A stretch of DNA of 64,000 nt from Streptomyces sp. MUM 203J (GTDB taxonomy: Bacteria; Actinomycetota; Actinomycetes; Streptomycetales; Streptomycetaceae). A program made the position numbers and the translations under genes. Below, piece by piece: positions 9,243-18,429 of the stretch. How positions within the stretch are numbered: position 1 is the stretch's first letter; the number at the start of each line of letters is the position of its first letter. Below the pieces are notes generated by a model. It was not told the origin of the DNA and ran no database searches. It saw only the letters and a list, made by a program, of their open reading frames with translations. The DNA lies in the NCBI RefSeq assembly GCF_022414595.1, contig NZ_JADWYO010000017.1, forward strand, positions 30,930 to 94,929, written 5' to 3'.

Positions 9243-9863
9243 TCATTCCACGGCGTGGACCGGCGCGCCGGTCAGCGAACCGAAGGCGCCGTGCGCCAGA
9301 CGGCGCAGGAGGGCCTCGGTGGTGTGGCGGGCCGACGGGTCGCCTGCCGTGGAGGCGGAGCCCAGGTGCGGGGTCGAGTTGAGCAGCCCGAACACCGCGT
9401 GGACGGCCGCCCTGGCCTGCTGTTCCGTCTGCTCCGGGTAGAGCGCGCGGACCACCTCGACCCACACCTCCACATACTGCCGCTGGAGCTGTCGGACCCG
9501 CTTGCGGTCGGCGTCCCGGAGGCGGTCCAGCTCCCGGTCGTGCAGGGTGATCAGGGAGCGGTCGTTGAGGGCGAAGTCGATGTGTCCGTCGATCAGGGCG
9601 GCCAGCAGGGCGTCCGGGTCGCCGTCGGCCTCCGCGACCCGCTGCCGCCCGCCCTCCAGCAGCCGTTCGCTGATACCGACCAGCAGCTCCGCGAGCATCG
9701 CGTCCTTGCCCGCGAAGTGACGGTAGAGCCCGGGGCCGCTGATGCCGACGGCCGCCCCTATCTCGTCGACGCCCACTCCGTGGAAACCGCGCTCGGCGAA
9801 GAGGCGGGCGGCCTCCCTGAGGATCTGCTCCCGGCGGGTCGGGGCGTCGGTCCTGGTGCTCAT
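9243..9863 (-). CDS. TetR-family regulator of the leucine-catabolism operon
   Basis: The 206-residue protein has a TetR N-terminal HTH (residues about 8-55: REQILREAARLFAERGFHGVGVDEIGAAVGISGPGLYRHFAGKDAML) and an all-helical ligand domain. ATG 9863 is chosen over the frame start at 9881, which would add six residues. The gene is divergent from the acyl-CoA carboxylase operon with two palindromic sites between them, the usual arrangement for a TetR repressor that senses an acyl-CoA intermediate and controls the neighbouring operon and itself. The ligand is not evident from sequence. Confidence 0.87.
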   Translation of the reverse strand: MSTRTDAPTRREQILREAARLFAERGFHGVGVDEIGAAVGISGPGLYRHFAGKDAMLAELLVGISERLLEGGRQRVAEADGDPDALLAALIDGHIDFALNDRSLITLHDRELDRLRDADRKRVRQLQRQYVEVWVEVVRALYPEQTEQQARAAVHAVFGLLNSTPHLGSASTAGDPSARHTTEALLRRLAHGAFGSLTGAPVHAVE

Positions 9864-9884
9864 GGGACTGATTCTAGACAAGGG

Positions 9885-9930
9885 GGTTAGCGGTCGTTAA
9901 CCTGAAGGCACACGTTAACGCTCATTAACC
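9885..9930. promoter_or_regulatory. Tandem TetR operator sites upstream of the carboxylase operon
   Basis: Two related imperfect palindromes lie between the TetR gene and the carboxylase operon: GGTTAGCGGTCGTTAACC (9885-9902) and CGTTAACGCTCATTAACC (9913-9930), centres 28 bp apart. The shared pattern is GTTAnCGnnCnTTAACC. Two such sites in the shared promoter space suggest cooperative repression of both directions. Assignment to the divergent TetR protein is inferred from position. Confidence 0.7.
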
Positions 9931-9968
9931 GAGTTGTAGCAGTGGTACGGGCAAGGGGGCTCGACACG

Positions 9969-11585
9969 ATGCAGCAGGCACCTGTGCTGACGAGCGCGGC
10001 TGATCCCGCGTCGCCGGCCTGGCAGGCCAACGAGGCGGCCCACCGGGAGCTGGCCGACGACCTGCGGGCCCGGCTGGCCGCCGCCCGGCTGGGCGGCGGG
10101 GAGCGCGCCCGCGCCCGGCACACCGCGCGCGGCAAGCTGTTGCCGCGCGACCGCGTGGACGGCCTTCTGGACCCGGGCTCGCCGTTCCTGGAGCTGGCCC
10201 CGCTCGCCGCGAACGGGCTGTACGGCGACCAGGCACCCGCCGCCGGCGTCATCGCGGGCATCGGCAGGGTCAGCGGCCGCGAGGTCGTGGTGGTCGCCAA
10301 CGACGCGACCGTCAAGGGCGGCACCTACTACCCGATGACGGTCAAGAAGCACCTGCGCGCGCAGGAGGTGGCCCTGGAGAACCGGCTGCCCTGCGTGTAC
10401 CTGGTGGACTCGGGCGGCGCCTTCCTGCCGATGCAGGACGAGGTCTTCCCCGACCGTGAGCACTTCGGGCGGATCTTCTACAACCAGGCCCGCATGTCGG
10501 GCGCCGGGATCCCGCAGATCGCCGCAGTGCTCGGGTCCTGCACCGCCGGTGGCGCCTATGTGCCCGCCATGAGCGACGAGGCCGTGATCGTACGGAACCA
10601 GGGCACGATCTTCCTGGGGGGCCCGCCCCTGGTGAAGGCCGCGACCGGCGAGGTCGTCACCGCGGAGGAGCTGGGCGGCGGCGAGGTCCACTCCCGCACG
10701 TCGGGCGTCACCGACCACCTCGCGGAGGACGACGCCCACGCGCTGCGGATCGTCCGGAACATCGTCGCCACCCTCCCCGGGCGGCAGCCCCTCCCCTGGT
10801 CCGTCGAGCCCGTCGAGGAGCCGAAGGCCGACCCCGCCGGGCTGTACGGGGCCGTGCCGGTGGACTCGCGCACCCCGTACGACGTGCGCGAGGTCATCGC
10901 CCGGATCGTCGACGGCTCGCGCTTCTCCGAGTTCAAGTCCGAGTACGGGCAGACCCTCGTCACCGGTTTCGCCCGGATCCACGGCCACCCGGTGGGAGTC
11001 GTCGCCAACAACGGCATCCTGTTCTCCGAGTCCGCCCAGAAGGGCGCCCACTTCATCGAGCTGTGCGACCAGCGCGGCATCCCGCTGCTGTTCCTCCAGA
11101 ACATCTCCGGGTTCATGGTGGGCCGCGACTACGAGGCGGGCGGCATCGCCAAACACGGGGCCAAGATGGTCACCGCCGTCGCCTGCACACGCGTGCCGAA
11201 GCTGACGGTCGTCGTCGGCGGCTCGTACGGCGCCGGCAACTACTCCATGTGCGGCCGGGCCTACAGCCCCCGCTTCCTGTGGATGTGGCCCAACGCCAAG
11301 ATCTCCGTCATGGGCGGCGAGCAGGCCGCCTCCGTCCTCGCCACCGTCAAGCGCGACCAGCTCGAAGCGCGCGGCGAGGAGTGGCCGACGGACGAGGAAG
11401 AGACCTTCAAGGCACCGATCCGTCAGCAGTACGAAACCCAGGGCAGCGCCTACTTCGCCACCGCCCGCCTCTGGGACGACGGGGTGATCGACCCGATGGA
11501 GACCCGGCAGGTGCTGGGCCTGGCCCTGACCGCCTGCGCCAACGCGCCCCTGGGTGACCCCCAGTTCGGCGTCTTCCGGATGTGA
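9969..11585 (+). CDS. Acyl-CoA carboxylase beta subunit (methylcrotonyl-CoA carboxylase type)
   Basis: The 538-residue carboxyltransferase moves CO2 from carboxybiotin to an acyl-CoA. It has the N-terminal (residues 40-280) and C-terminal (300-535) crotonase-fold halves, with [20 protein letters not shown] and [20 protein letters not shown] as the paired oxyanion/CoA-binding motifs. ATG 9969 lies 10 nt after CAAGGGGG. The [19 protein letters not shown] stretch is typical of methylcrotonyl- and geranyl-CoA carboxylases rather than propionyl-CoA carboxylase. Together with HMG-CoA lyase downstream this points to leucine breakdown. It is the first gene of a four-gene operon. Confidence 0.9.
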   Translation: MQQAPVLTSAADPASPAWQANEAAHRELADDLRARLAAARLGGGERARARHTARGKLLPRDRVDGLLDPGSPFLELAPLAANGLYGDQAPAAGVIAGIGRVSGREVVVVANDATVKGGTYYPMTVKKHLRAQEVALENRLPCVYLVDSGGAFLPMQDEVFPDREHFGRIFYNQARMSGAGIPQIAAVLGSCTAGGAYVPAMSDEAVIVRNQGTIFLGGPPLVKAATGEVVTAEELGGGEVHSRTSGVTDHLAEDDAHALRIVRNIVATLPGRQPLPWSVEPVEEPKADPAGLYGAVPVDSRTPYDVREVIARIVDGSRFSEFKSEYGQTLVTGFARIHGHPVGVVANNGILFSESAQKGAHFIELCDQRGIPLLFLQNISGFMVGRDYEAGGIAKHGAKMVTAVACTRVPKLTVVVGGSYGAGNYSMCGRAYSPRFLWMWPNAKISVMGGEQAASVLATVKRDQLEARGEEWPTDEEETFKAPIRQQYETQGSAYFATARLWDDGVIDPMETRQVLGLALTACANAPLGDPQFGVFRM

Positions 11586-11599
11586 GGGACCTGACGACC

Positions 11600-13594
11600 A
11601 TGCCGACCATGTTCGACACCGTTCTGGTGGCCAACCGGGGCGAGATCGCCGTCCGGGTCATCCGCACCCTGCGCGCCCTGGGGATCCGGTCGGTCGCCGT
11701 GTTCAGCGACGCGGACGCCGGCGCCCGGCACGTCCGGGAGGCCGACACCGCCGTACGGATCGGCCCGCCCCCCGCCGCCGAGAGCTACCTGCGCACCGAC
11801 CTCCTCCTGGACGCGGCCGCCAGGACCGGCGCCCAGGCCGTCCACCCCGGGTACGGGTTCCTCGCGGAGAACGCCGCGTTCGCGCGGGCCTGCGCCGACG
11901 CGGGGCTGGTCTTCATCGGGCCCCCGGCGGAGGCCATCGCCCTGATGGGCGACAAGATCCGCGCCAAGGAGACGGTACGGGCGGCCGGCGTGCCCGTCGT
12001 GCCCGGCTCGTCCGGCAGCGGGCTGAGCGACGCCGAACTGGCCGCCGCCGCACGCGAGATCGGCATGCCCGTGCTCCTGAAGCCCTCGGCGGGCGGCGGC
12101 GGCAAGGGCATGCGGCTCACCCGCGTGGAGTCGGCGCTGCCGGACGAGATCGCCGCCGCCCGGCGTGAGGCCCGGGCCTCCTTCGGTGACGACACACTGC
12201 TGGTGGAGCGGTGGATCGACCGGCCCCGGCACATCGAGATCCAGGTCCTGGCCGACGGCCACGGCAACGTGATCCACCTCGGTGAGCGCGAGTGCTCGCT
12301 CCAGCGGCGCCACCAGAAGATCATCGAGGAGGCCCCGAGCGTCCTCCTGGACGAGGAGACCCGCGCCGCCATGGGCGAGGCGGCCGTCCAGGCGGCCCGC
12401 TCCTGCGGCTACCGGGGCGCGGGCACGGTCGAGTTCATCGTCCCGGGCGGGGACCCCTCCTCGTACTACTTCATGGAGATGAACACCCGGCTCCAGGTCG
12501 AGCACCCGGTGACCGAGCTGATCACCGGCCTGGACCTGGTGGAGTGGCAGGTGCGGGTCGCGGCGGGCGAGGAACTGCCGTACGCACAGCAGGACATCAC
12601 CCTCACCGGGCACGCCGTCGAGGCCCGCATCTGCGCCGAGGACCCGGCGCGCGGCTTCCTGCCCTCCGGCGGCACGGTCCTGTCGCTGCGGGAGCCGCAG
12701 GGCGCCGGTGTGCGGACGGACTCGGGGCTGAGCGAGGGCACCGAGGTGTCCAGCCTGTACGACCCCATGCTGTCGAAGGTCATCGTGCACGGCCCCGACC
12801 GCCCCACCGCCCTGCGCCGGCTGCGGGCCGCGCTCGCGGACACGGTCACCCTGGGCGTACCGACCAACGCCGGCTTCCTGCGGCGGCTGCTCGCGCACCC
12901 GTCGGTGGTGTCCGGGGACCTGGACACCGGTCTGGTGGAGCGAGAGGCCGACGGGCTGGTCGGCGGAGACGTGCCGCCCGAGGTGTACGAGGCGGCGGCA
13001 GCGGTACGGGAGGAGAGGCTGCGGCCCCGGCCGGACGCGGCAACAGGCTGGACGGACCCGTTCGCGGTGCCGAGCGGCTGGCGGATGGGCGGGGAGCCGC
13101 ACCCGGTCGCCCACCACCTGCGGGTCGCGGGGCTCGAGGCCGTCGCCCACCGGCTCCGGGGCACGGCCCACCACGTCAGCTCCGACACGGTCACCGTCAC
13201 GCTCGACGGCGTGACCCACACCTTCCACCGCGCAGGGAGCTGGCTGGGCCGGGACGGCGACAGCTGGAACGTCCAGGACCACGACCCGGTCGAGGCGTCC
13301 CTCACCCGTTCGGCGTACGCGGGTGCCGACTCGCTCACGGCGCCGATGCCCGGAACGGTCACGGTGGTGAAGGTGGCGGTCGGGGACGAGGTCACGGCCG
13401 GGCAGGGGCTGGTCGTGGTCGAGGCGATGAAGATGGAGCACGTCATCTCCGCGCCGCACGACGGCACGGTCGTCGGGCTGGACGTCACACCGGGGACGAC
13501 GGTGGCCATGGACCAGGTGCTGGCGGTCGTGGAACCGCACGCGCCGCAGGACGCTCCGGAGGACACCGGGGCGAACGAGGAGGGCCGGGAATGA
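11600..13594 (+). CDS. Biotin carboxylase/BCCP alpha subunit of acyl-CoA carboxylase
   Basis: A 664-residue alpha chain that carboxylates its own biotin using ATP and bicarbonate. The biotin carboxylase domain spans about residues 4-450 ([45 protein letters not shown]). The carboxyl carrier domain is at about 575-645 with the biotin-accepting Lys611 in [11 protein letters not shown] 11600 follows GAGGGAC; ATG 11609 three codons later is a possible alternative. It is 14 bp after the beta subunit and overlaps the HMG-CoA lyase start by 4 bp (ATGA), so the subunits are translated together. Confidence 0.9.
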   Translation: MPTMFDTVLVANRGEIAVRVIRTLRALGIRSVAVFSDADAGARHVREADTAVRIGPPPAAESYLRTDLLLDAAARTGAQAVHPGYGFLAENAAFARACADAGLVFIGPPAEAIALMGDKIRAKETVRAAGVPVVPGSSGSGLSDAELAAAAREIGMPVLLKPSAGGGGKGMRLTRVESALPDEIAAARREARASFGDDTLLVERWIDRPRHIEIQVLADGHGNVIHLGERECSLQRRHQKIIEEAPSVLLDEETRAAMGEAAVQAARSCGYRGAGTVEFIVPGGDPSSYYFMEMNTRLQVEHPVTELITGLDLVEWQVRVAAGEELPYAQQDITLTGHAVEARICAEDPARGFLPSGGTVLSLREPQGAGVRTDSGLSEGTEVSSLYDPMLSKVIVHGPDRPTALRRLRAALADTVTLGVPTNAGFLRRLLAHPSVVSGDLDTGLVEREADGLVGGDVPPEVYEAAAAVREERLRPRPDAATGWTDPFAVPSGWRMGGEPHPVAHHLRVAGLEAVAHRLRGTAHHVSSDTVTVTLDGVTHTFHRAGSWLGRDGDSWNVQDHDPVEASLTRSAYAGADSLTAPMPGTVTVVKVAVGDEVTAGQGLVVVEAMKMEHVISAPHDGTVVGLDVTPGTTVAMDQVLAVVEPHAPQDAPEDTGANEEGRE

Positions 13595-14529
13595 CCGCGT
13601 CCGGACTGCCCATGACCGTGCCCTCCCCCGGCCTTCCCGCCCGGGTGCGGATCCACGAGGTGGGCCCGCGCGACGGGCTCCAGAACGAGCAGGGCACCGT
13701 CCCCACCGAGGTGAAGGCGGAGTTCATCCGCCGCCTGGCGGATGCGGGCCTGGACACGGTGGAGGCGACGAGCTTCGTGCACCCCAAGTGGGTGCCCCAA
13801 CTGGCTGACGCGGAGGCCCTGTTCCCGCAGGTGCGCGAGCTGGGCGTGCGGCTGCCGGTCCTCGTCCCCAACGAGCGCGGTCTGGACCGGGCGCTGGCGC
13901 TGGGGGCCCGGGAGGTGGCGGTGTTCGCCAGCGCGACGGAGTCCTTCGCCAAGGCCAACCTGAACCGCACGGTGGACGAGTCCCTGGCGATGTTCGAGCC
14001 GGTGGTGACACGGGCGAAGGCGGAGGGCGTCAGCGTCCGCGGTTACCTGTCGATGTGCTTCGGGGACCCGTGGCAGGGCCCGGTCCCGGTGGAGCAGGTC
14101 GTCGGGGTCTGCCGCCGGCTGGCGGACATGGGCTGCGACGAACTCAGCCTGGGCGACACGATCGGCGTGGCGACACCGGGCCATGTGAAGGCCCTGCTGG
14201 CCGCGCTCGGCGCCGCGGGCATTCCCGCCTCGTCCCTGGCCGTCCACTTCCATGACACCTACGGCCAGGCACTGGCCAACACGTACGCGGCGCTGGAACA
14301 CGGCGTGACCACGGTCGACGCGTCGGCCGGCGGGCTCGGCGGCTGCCCGTACGCGAGGTCCGCCACCGGCAACCTCGCCACCGAAGACCTCGTGTGGATG
14401 CTCCACGGCCTCGGCATCCAGACCGGGGTCGACCTCGGCCGGCTCACCGCCACGAGCGTGTGGCTGGCCGAACGGCTGGGCCGCCCCAGCCCCTCCCGTA
14501 CCGTCCGTGCCCTCTCCCACAAGGAGTGA
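13591..14529 (+). CDS. hmgL: Hydroxymethylglutaryl-CoA lyase
   Basis: This 312-residue TIM-barrel lyase splits HMG-CoA into acetyl-CoA and acetoacetate, the last step of leucine degradation. The N-terminal [12 protein letters not shown] carries the metal-binding Asp, [13 protein letters not shown] carries metal-binding His residues, and GGLGGCPYA holds the catalytic-loop Cys typical of HMG-CoA lyase. The ATG at 13591 overlaps the stop of the carboxylase alpha gene (ATGA). Confidence 0.92.
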   Translation: MTASGLPMTVPSPGLPARVRIHEVGPRDGLQNEQGTVPTEVKAEFIRRLADAGLDTVEATSFVHPKWVPQLADAEALFPQVRELGVRLPVLVPNERGLDRALALGAREVAVFASATESFAKANLNRTVDESLAMFEPVVTRAKAEGVSVRGYLSMCFGDPWQGPVPVEQVVGVCRRLADMGCDELSLGDTIGVATPGHVKALLAALGAAGIPASSLAVHFHDTYGQALANTYAALEHGVTTVDASAGGLGGCPYARSATGNLATEDLVWMLHGLGIQTGVDLGRLTATSVWLAERLGRPSPSRTVRALSHKE

Positions 14530-14534
14530 CTCCC

Positions 14535-15695
14535 ATGTCCCTGGACCACCGGCTCTCCGCCGAGCACGAGGAACTTCGCCGTACCGTCGAGGAGTTCGCG
14601 CACGACGTGGTGGCGCCGAAGATCGGCGACTTCTACGAGCGCCACGAGTTCCCGTACGAGATCGTGCGGGACATGGGGCGGATGGGCCTGTTCGGCCTGC
14701 CCTTCCCCGAGGAGTACGGCGGCATGGGCGGCGACTATCTGGCGCTCGGCATCGCACTGGAGGAGCTGGCGAGGGTCGACTCGTCGGTGGCGATCACCCT
14801 CGAAGCGGCGGTCTCGCTGGGAGCGATGCCGGTCTACCGCTTCGGCACGGAGGAACAGAAGCGGGAGTGGCTGCCGAGGCTCTGCTCCGGCGAGCTGCTC
14901 GGCGCCTTCGGCCTCACCGAACCGGACTGCGGCTCGGACGCGGGCGGGACGCGCACGACGGCGGTGCGGGACGGCGACGAGTGGGTGATCAACGGCACGA
15001 AGTGCTTCATCACCAACTCGGGCACGGACATCACCGGTCTGGTGACGGTCACGGCGGTGACGGGCCGCAAGGAGGACGGCCGCCCACTGATCTCCTCGAT
15101 CATCGTCCCGTCGGGCACCCCGGGCTTCACGGTGGCGGAGCCGTACTCGAAGGTCGGCTGGAACGCCTCGGACACGCGTGAGCTGTCCTTCCAGGACGTG
15201 CGGGTCCCGGCCGCCAACCTCCTGGGCGAGGAGGGCCGGGGCTACGCCCAGTTCCTCCGCATCCTGGACGAGGGCCGGATCGCGATCGCGGCGCTCGCGA
15301 CGGGCCTGGCCCAGGGCTGCGTCGACGAGTCGCTCACCTATGCGAAGGAACGTCACGCCTTCGGGAAGGCCATCGGGGAGTTCCAGGCCATCCAGTTCAA
15401 GCTGGCCGACATGGAGATGCGCGCCCACATGGCCCGCATCGGCTGGCGCGACGCGGCGTCCCGCCTGGTGAGCGGCGAACCGTTCAAGAAGGAGGCGGCG
15501 GTGGCCAAGCTGTACTCCTCCACGGTGGCCGTCGACAACGCCCGCGAGGCCACCCAGATCCACGGCGGCTACGGCTTCATGAACGAGTACCCGGTGGCCC
15601 GCATGTGGCGCGACTCCAAGATCCTGGAGATCGGAGAGGGCACCAGCGAGGTCCAGCGCATGCTCATCGCCCGCGAACTCGGCCTCCCGGCCTGA
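14535..15695 (+). CDS. acdH: Acyl-CoA dehydrogenase of branched-chain catabolism
   Basis: A 386-residue acyl-CoA dehydrogenase with AFGLTEPDCGSDAGGTRTTA and QIHGGYGFMNEYPVARMWRD. The catalytic Glu is at the MCAD/SCAD position (IGEGTSEVQRMLIAREL), not at the isovaleryl-CoA dehydrogenase position, so it may act on several branched short acyl-CoAs rather than strictly on isovaleryl-CoA. An AAGGAG site formed by the end of hmgL precedes ATG 14535. As last gene of the operon it probably supplies methylcrotonyl-CoA to the carboxylase. No enoyl-CoA hydratase (LiuC type) is encoded in this operon. Confidence 0.9.
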   Translation: MSLDHRLSAEHEELRRTVEEFAHDVVAPKIGDFYERHEFPYEIVRDMGRMGLFGLPFPEEYGGMGGDYLALGIALEELARVDSSVAITLEAAVSLGAMPVYRFGTEEQKREWLPRLCSGELLGAFGLTEPDCGSDAGGTRTTAVRDGDEWVINGTKCFITNSGTDITGLVTVTAVTGRKEDGRPLISSIIVPSGTPGFTVAEPYSKVGWNASDTRELSFQDVRVPAANLLGEEGRGYAQFLRILDEGRIAIAALATGLAQGCVDESLTYAKERHAFGKAIGEFQAIQFKLADMEMRAHMARIGWRDAASRLVSGEPFKKEAAVAKLYSSTVAVDNAREATQIHGGYGFMNEYPVARMWRDSKILEIGEGTSEVQRMLIARELGLPA

Positions 15696-15712
15696 CGCGG
15701 ACGGCCGCCGTC

Positions 15713-15757
15713 GCACCAACCCCTGTGCTCCCGGGCCGGGAGCACAGGGGTTGGTGC
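15713..15757. terminator. Strong terminator after the leucine operon
   Basis: A perfect 20-bp stem (15713-15732 with 15738-15757) closes a 5-nt loop, starting 18 nt after the acyl-CoA dehydrogenase stop. Confidence 0.85.
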
Positions 15758-15901
15758 GCCGCTGCGGCAGCGGTGCCGGCGCCACCCGAACGGCGGCGCG
15801 GCCCGCGTCTTCCCGGCCGCTCCCGGGGCACGGGACCGGCGGCGCGGCCGGCACGCGGACCGGCTTCCGGGCCACACGTCCGCTCTCCGGAACTCCGCGG
15901 T

Positions 15902-16366
15902 TCAGTGCGCCCCGGCGACAGGGGCCGCCGGCTCCGGCCGGCGCGTGCCTCTGCGTGCGCGCGGCCCGGTGTACAGCGCCGCGATCAGACAGCCCGAGGC
16001 GAGGGCCGCCGGACAGACGACGGTCGGGTTCACCCACGACGGGACGAGGCCGTACCCGGCGTTGCATCTGCTGTGCAGCGGGAACAGCCTTCGCGACTCC
16101 TCCAGGTGCGCCGACCAGAAGTCGTCGTCGAATTCCACGCCGTGCCAGTACTCACACGTCTCCTGCACGTCGAGCATGGGGGCGAGTGCGCCGTACGCCC
16201 AGACGACGGCCCCGGCGGCGGAGGTGGCCGCCATCCCGGTGAGACCCATGGGCCGGGCGAACATCAGACCATTGTGCAGCTTCGCGGAGACCACGAGCAG
16301 CACGGGGCCGGTCACCCCTATGCCGGTGAACAGGAGGAAGGCGGCCAAGAGGAGGGTGACTTCCAT
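15902..16366 (-). CDS. Small membrane protein, function unknown
   Basis: The 154-residue protein has hydrophobic segments at about residues 2-24 (VTLLLAAFLLFTGIGVTGPVLL), 38-62 (LTGMAATSAAGAVVWAYGAL) and 118-140 (PTVVCPAALASGCLIAALY), with an acidic extracytoplasmic stretch between them (ETCEYWHGVEFDDDFW). It has two Cys-containing segments. ATG 16366 is chosen over a GTG at 16390. It is divergent from desE with the iron box in the shared gap, so it may be iron-regulated, but no family is recognised. Confidence 0.6.
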   Translation of the reverse strand: MEVTLLLAAFLLFTGIGVTGPVLLVVSAKLHNGLMFARPMGLTGMAATSAAGAVVWAYGALAPMLDVQETCEYWHGVEFDDDFWSAHLEESRRLFPLHSRCNAGYGLVPSWVNPTVVCPAALASGCLIAALYTGPRARRGTRRPEPAAPVAGAH

Positions 16367-16428
16367 GCCCCGGGACCCCAGCGTGATCAACGCCCCTCAC
16401 CGGTGACCACCGCCCCCCGAACAAGATC

Positions 16429-16447
16429 TGAGGTTAGGCTAACCTAT
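16429..16447. promoter_or_regulatory. DmdR/DtxR iron box upstream of desE
   Basis: The 15-bp core AGGTTAGGCTAACCT (16431-16445) is a perfect palindrome apart from its centre and matches the DtxR/DmdR1 consensus TTAGGTTAGGCTAACCTAA over the central 15 bases. It lies 53 bp before desE and 64 bp before the divergent membrane-protein gene. Known family behaviour is Fe(II)-dependent repression. Confidence 0.9.
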
Positions 16448-16498
16448 CTTCAACCTTGCCCAAGGGCCGAAATCCGGCCGTACGAAAGCGATCCAGCC

Positions 16499-17548
16499 AT
16501 GCCCCGCAGCGCCCGAGACAGCCACCACCTCACCCGTCGCGGTCTTCTCGCCGCCGGCGGCGCCCTCGGTCTGGGAGCCGCGCTCGCCGCCTGCGGGGGC
16601 GGGAGCAGCGGCAAGGACGGCAAGGACGGGGCGGACAAGGGCAACGGCAAGGCCTGGGCGTTCAAGGACGACCGCGGGATCACCGTCGAGGCCGGTGCCA
16701 CGCCCAGGAACATCGTCGCGTTCACCGGCATGGCCGCCGCCCTGCACGACTTCGGCGTGGAGGTGAAGGGCGTGTTCGGCCCCACCAGGACCGCCGACGG
16801 CAAGCCCGACGTCCAGGCCGGCGACCTCGACGTGAACAAGGTCAAGATCCTCGGCAACATCCACGACGAGTTCAACGTCGAGGAGTACCTGAAGCTGGAG
16901 CCCGACGTCCTCATCACCGACATGTGGGAGAAGGACCAGCTCTGGTACGTCCCGGAGAAGTCCAAGGACAAGATCCTCAAGATCGCGGACACCGTCGCCC
17001 TGTGGGCCGCCGACCGCTCCATGCCCCGGGTGATCCAGCGCCATGCCGAGCTGGCCGAGAGCCTCGGTGCCGACGTCAAGGACAAGAAGGTCACCGACAG
17101 CAAGGAGCGGTTCGAGAAGGCCGCGGCCCGGCTGCGCGCCGCCGCCAAGGCCAAGCCCGGGATCCGGGTCCTCGTCGGCTCCGCCTACCAGGGCGCCGAC
17201 GTCTTCTACGTCTCCGCCCCGGGCCGCCCCGCCGACACGCTCTACTTCAAGGAGCTGGGCGTCAACCTGGTCGAGCCCGACAAGGTGGACGCCTCCGGCT
17301 GGTACGAGCTGCTGAGCTGGGAGAACGTCGACAAGTACAAGGCCGACATCATCATGATGGACAACCGCACCTCGGCCGTCCCGCCCAAGGAACTGCTGGA
17401 CACCAAGCCCACCTGGGGCCGCCTGCCCGCCGTCAGGGCCGGCCAGGTCATCCCGCGCGTCACCGAGCCCATCTACTCGTACGACAAGTGCGCCCCGATC
17501 CTGGAGTCCCTGGCGGAGGCGCTGGAGAAGGCCGAGAAGGTGGCCTGA
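16499..17548 (+). CDS. desE: Ferrioxamine-type siderophore-binding lipoprotein
   Basis: A 349-residue substrate-binding protein for ferric siderophore uptake. The N-terminus has a twin-arginine motif (TRRGLLAAGG) and lipobox LAAC with Cys32, so it is a Tat-exported lipoprotein. The rest is a two-lobed class III binding protein, with the VLITDMWEK and YEPD-like segments typical of siderophore receptors. The iron box and the siderophore-interacting reductase and desB-type gene downstream match the S. coelicolor desE context (SCO2780, from memory). Confidence 0.87.
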   Translation: MPRSARDSHHLTRRGLLAAGGALGLGAALAACGGGSSGKDGKDGADKGNGKAWAFKDDRGITVEAGATPRNIVAFTGMAAALHDFGVEVKGVFGPTRTADGKPDVQAGDLDVNKVKILGNIHDEFNVEEYLKLEPDVLITDMWEKDQLWYVPEKSKDKILKIADTVALWAADRSMPRVIQRHAELAESLGADVKDKKVTDSKERFEKAAARLRAAAKAKPGIRVLVGSAYQGADVFYVSAPGRPADTLYFKELGVNLVEPDKVDASGWYELLSWENVDKYKADIIMMDNRTSAVPPKELLDTKPTWGRLPAVRAGQVIPRVTEPIYSYDKCAPILESLAEALEKAEKVA

Positions 17549-17553
17549 CCTCC

Positions 17554-18405
17554 ATGGCCTCCCTCCCGTTCCGCTTCTTCCCCCTCCGGGTCGTGCGGAC
17601 CCGGAGGCTCGGCCCCTCGCTGGTCCGGGTCACTCTCGGCGGCACCGGCGACGAGGACCTGAGCGGCTTCGTGTCCGGCGGCTACGACCAGAGCCTGTCG
17701 CTGTTCCTGCCGCACCCCGGGCAGCCGGAGCCCGTGCTGCCGCCCCTCGACGGCGACGACCTGCACGGGGTGCTGGGCGCCTGGCGGGCCATGCCGGACG
17801 GCGTCCGGGCGGTGATGCGCTCGTACACCGTGCGGGAGCAGCGCCGCGACCCGGCCGAGCTGGACGTCGACTTCGCCGTCCACGAGGACGGCGGGCCCGC
17901 CTGCCGCTGGGCGCTGCGGGCTGCGGAGGGCGACCGGATCACGGTGCTCGGCCCGGCCGTGGCCGACAACACGGGCGTGCGCTTCCGGCTCCCGGACGAC
18001 GCCGACGAGCTGCTGCTCTGGGCCGACGAGACGGCGCTGCCCGCCGCCTCGGCCATCCTGGAGCGGCTGCCCGCCGGGCTGCGTGCCCAGGTCTGGCTGG
18101 AGGTCCCGCAGGCGGGCGACCGGCTGGAGGCACACACCGCCGCCGACGCGTCGATCACCTGGCTCGTACGGGACGGGCACACCCCGCCCGCCGTGGACGC
18201 CGTCCGCGCGGCGGAGGTCACCGGCTCGGCGCCCTATGTGTGGATCGCCGGCGAGTCGGGCACGGTCAAGACGCTGCGGCGGCACTTCGTGAACGAACGC
18301 GGGCTGGACCGCCGCCGGGTGACGTTCACCGGGTACTGGCGCAGGGGCCTGAGCGAGGACGCCCTGCGCGAGGCCCCGGCGAGCGGGAACGAGAACGGGA
18401 CCTAG
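17554..18405 (+). CDS. desF: Siderophore-interacting protein (FAD-dependent ferric reductase)
   Basis: The 283-residue protein belongs to the SIP/ViuB family, which reduces ferric siderophores in the cytoplasm to release iron. The N-terminal FAD-binding barrel contains RSYTVREQ (residues about 89-96; typical R-x-Y-T-x-R), and the C-terminal NAD(P)H domain contains WADETALPAASAILERLP and WIAGESGTVKTLRRHF. It starts 5 bp after desE and is co-transcribed from the iron-boxed promoter. Confidence 0.87.
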   Translation: MASLPFRFFPLRVVRTRRLGPSLVRVTLGGTGDEDLSGFVSGGYDQSLSLFLPHPGQPEPVLPPLDGDDLHGVLGAWRAMPDGVRAVMRSYTVREQRRDPAELDVDFAVHEDGGPACRWALRAAEGDRITVLGPAVADNTGVRFRLPDDADELLLWADETALPAASAILERLPAGLRAQVWLEVPQAGDRLEAHTAADASITWLVRDGHTPPAVDAVRAAEVTGSAPYVWIAGESGTVKTLRRHFVNERGLDRRRVTFTGYWRRGLSEDALREAPASGNENGT

Positions 18406-18429
18406 GACGGCCGTCACCGGGAGGGCACG

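Noticed and set aside
11450..14757. Long minus-strand frames opposite the carboxylase operon
   Set aside because: They mirror the conserved biotin carboxylase and lyase genes and encode nothing recognisable.
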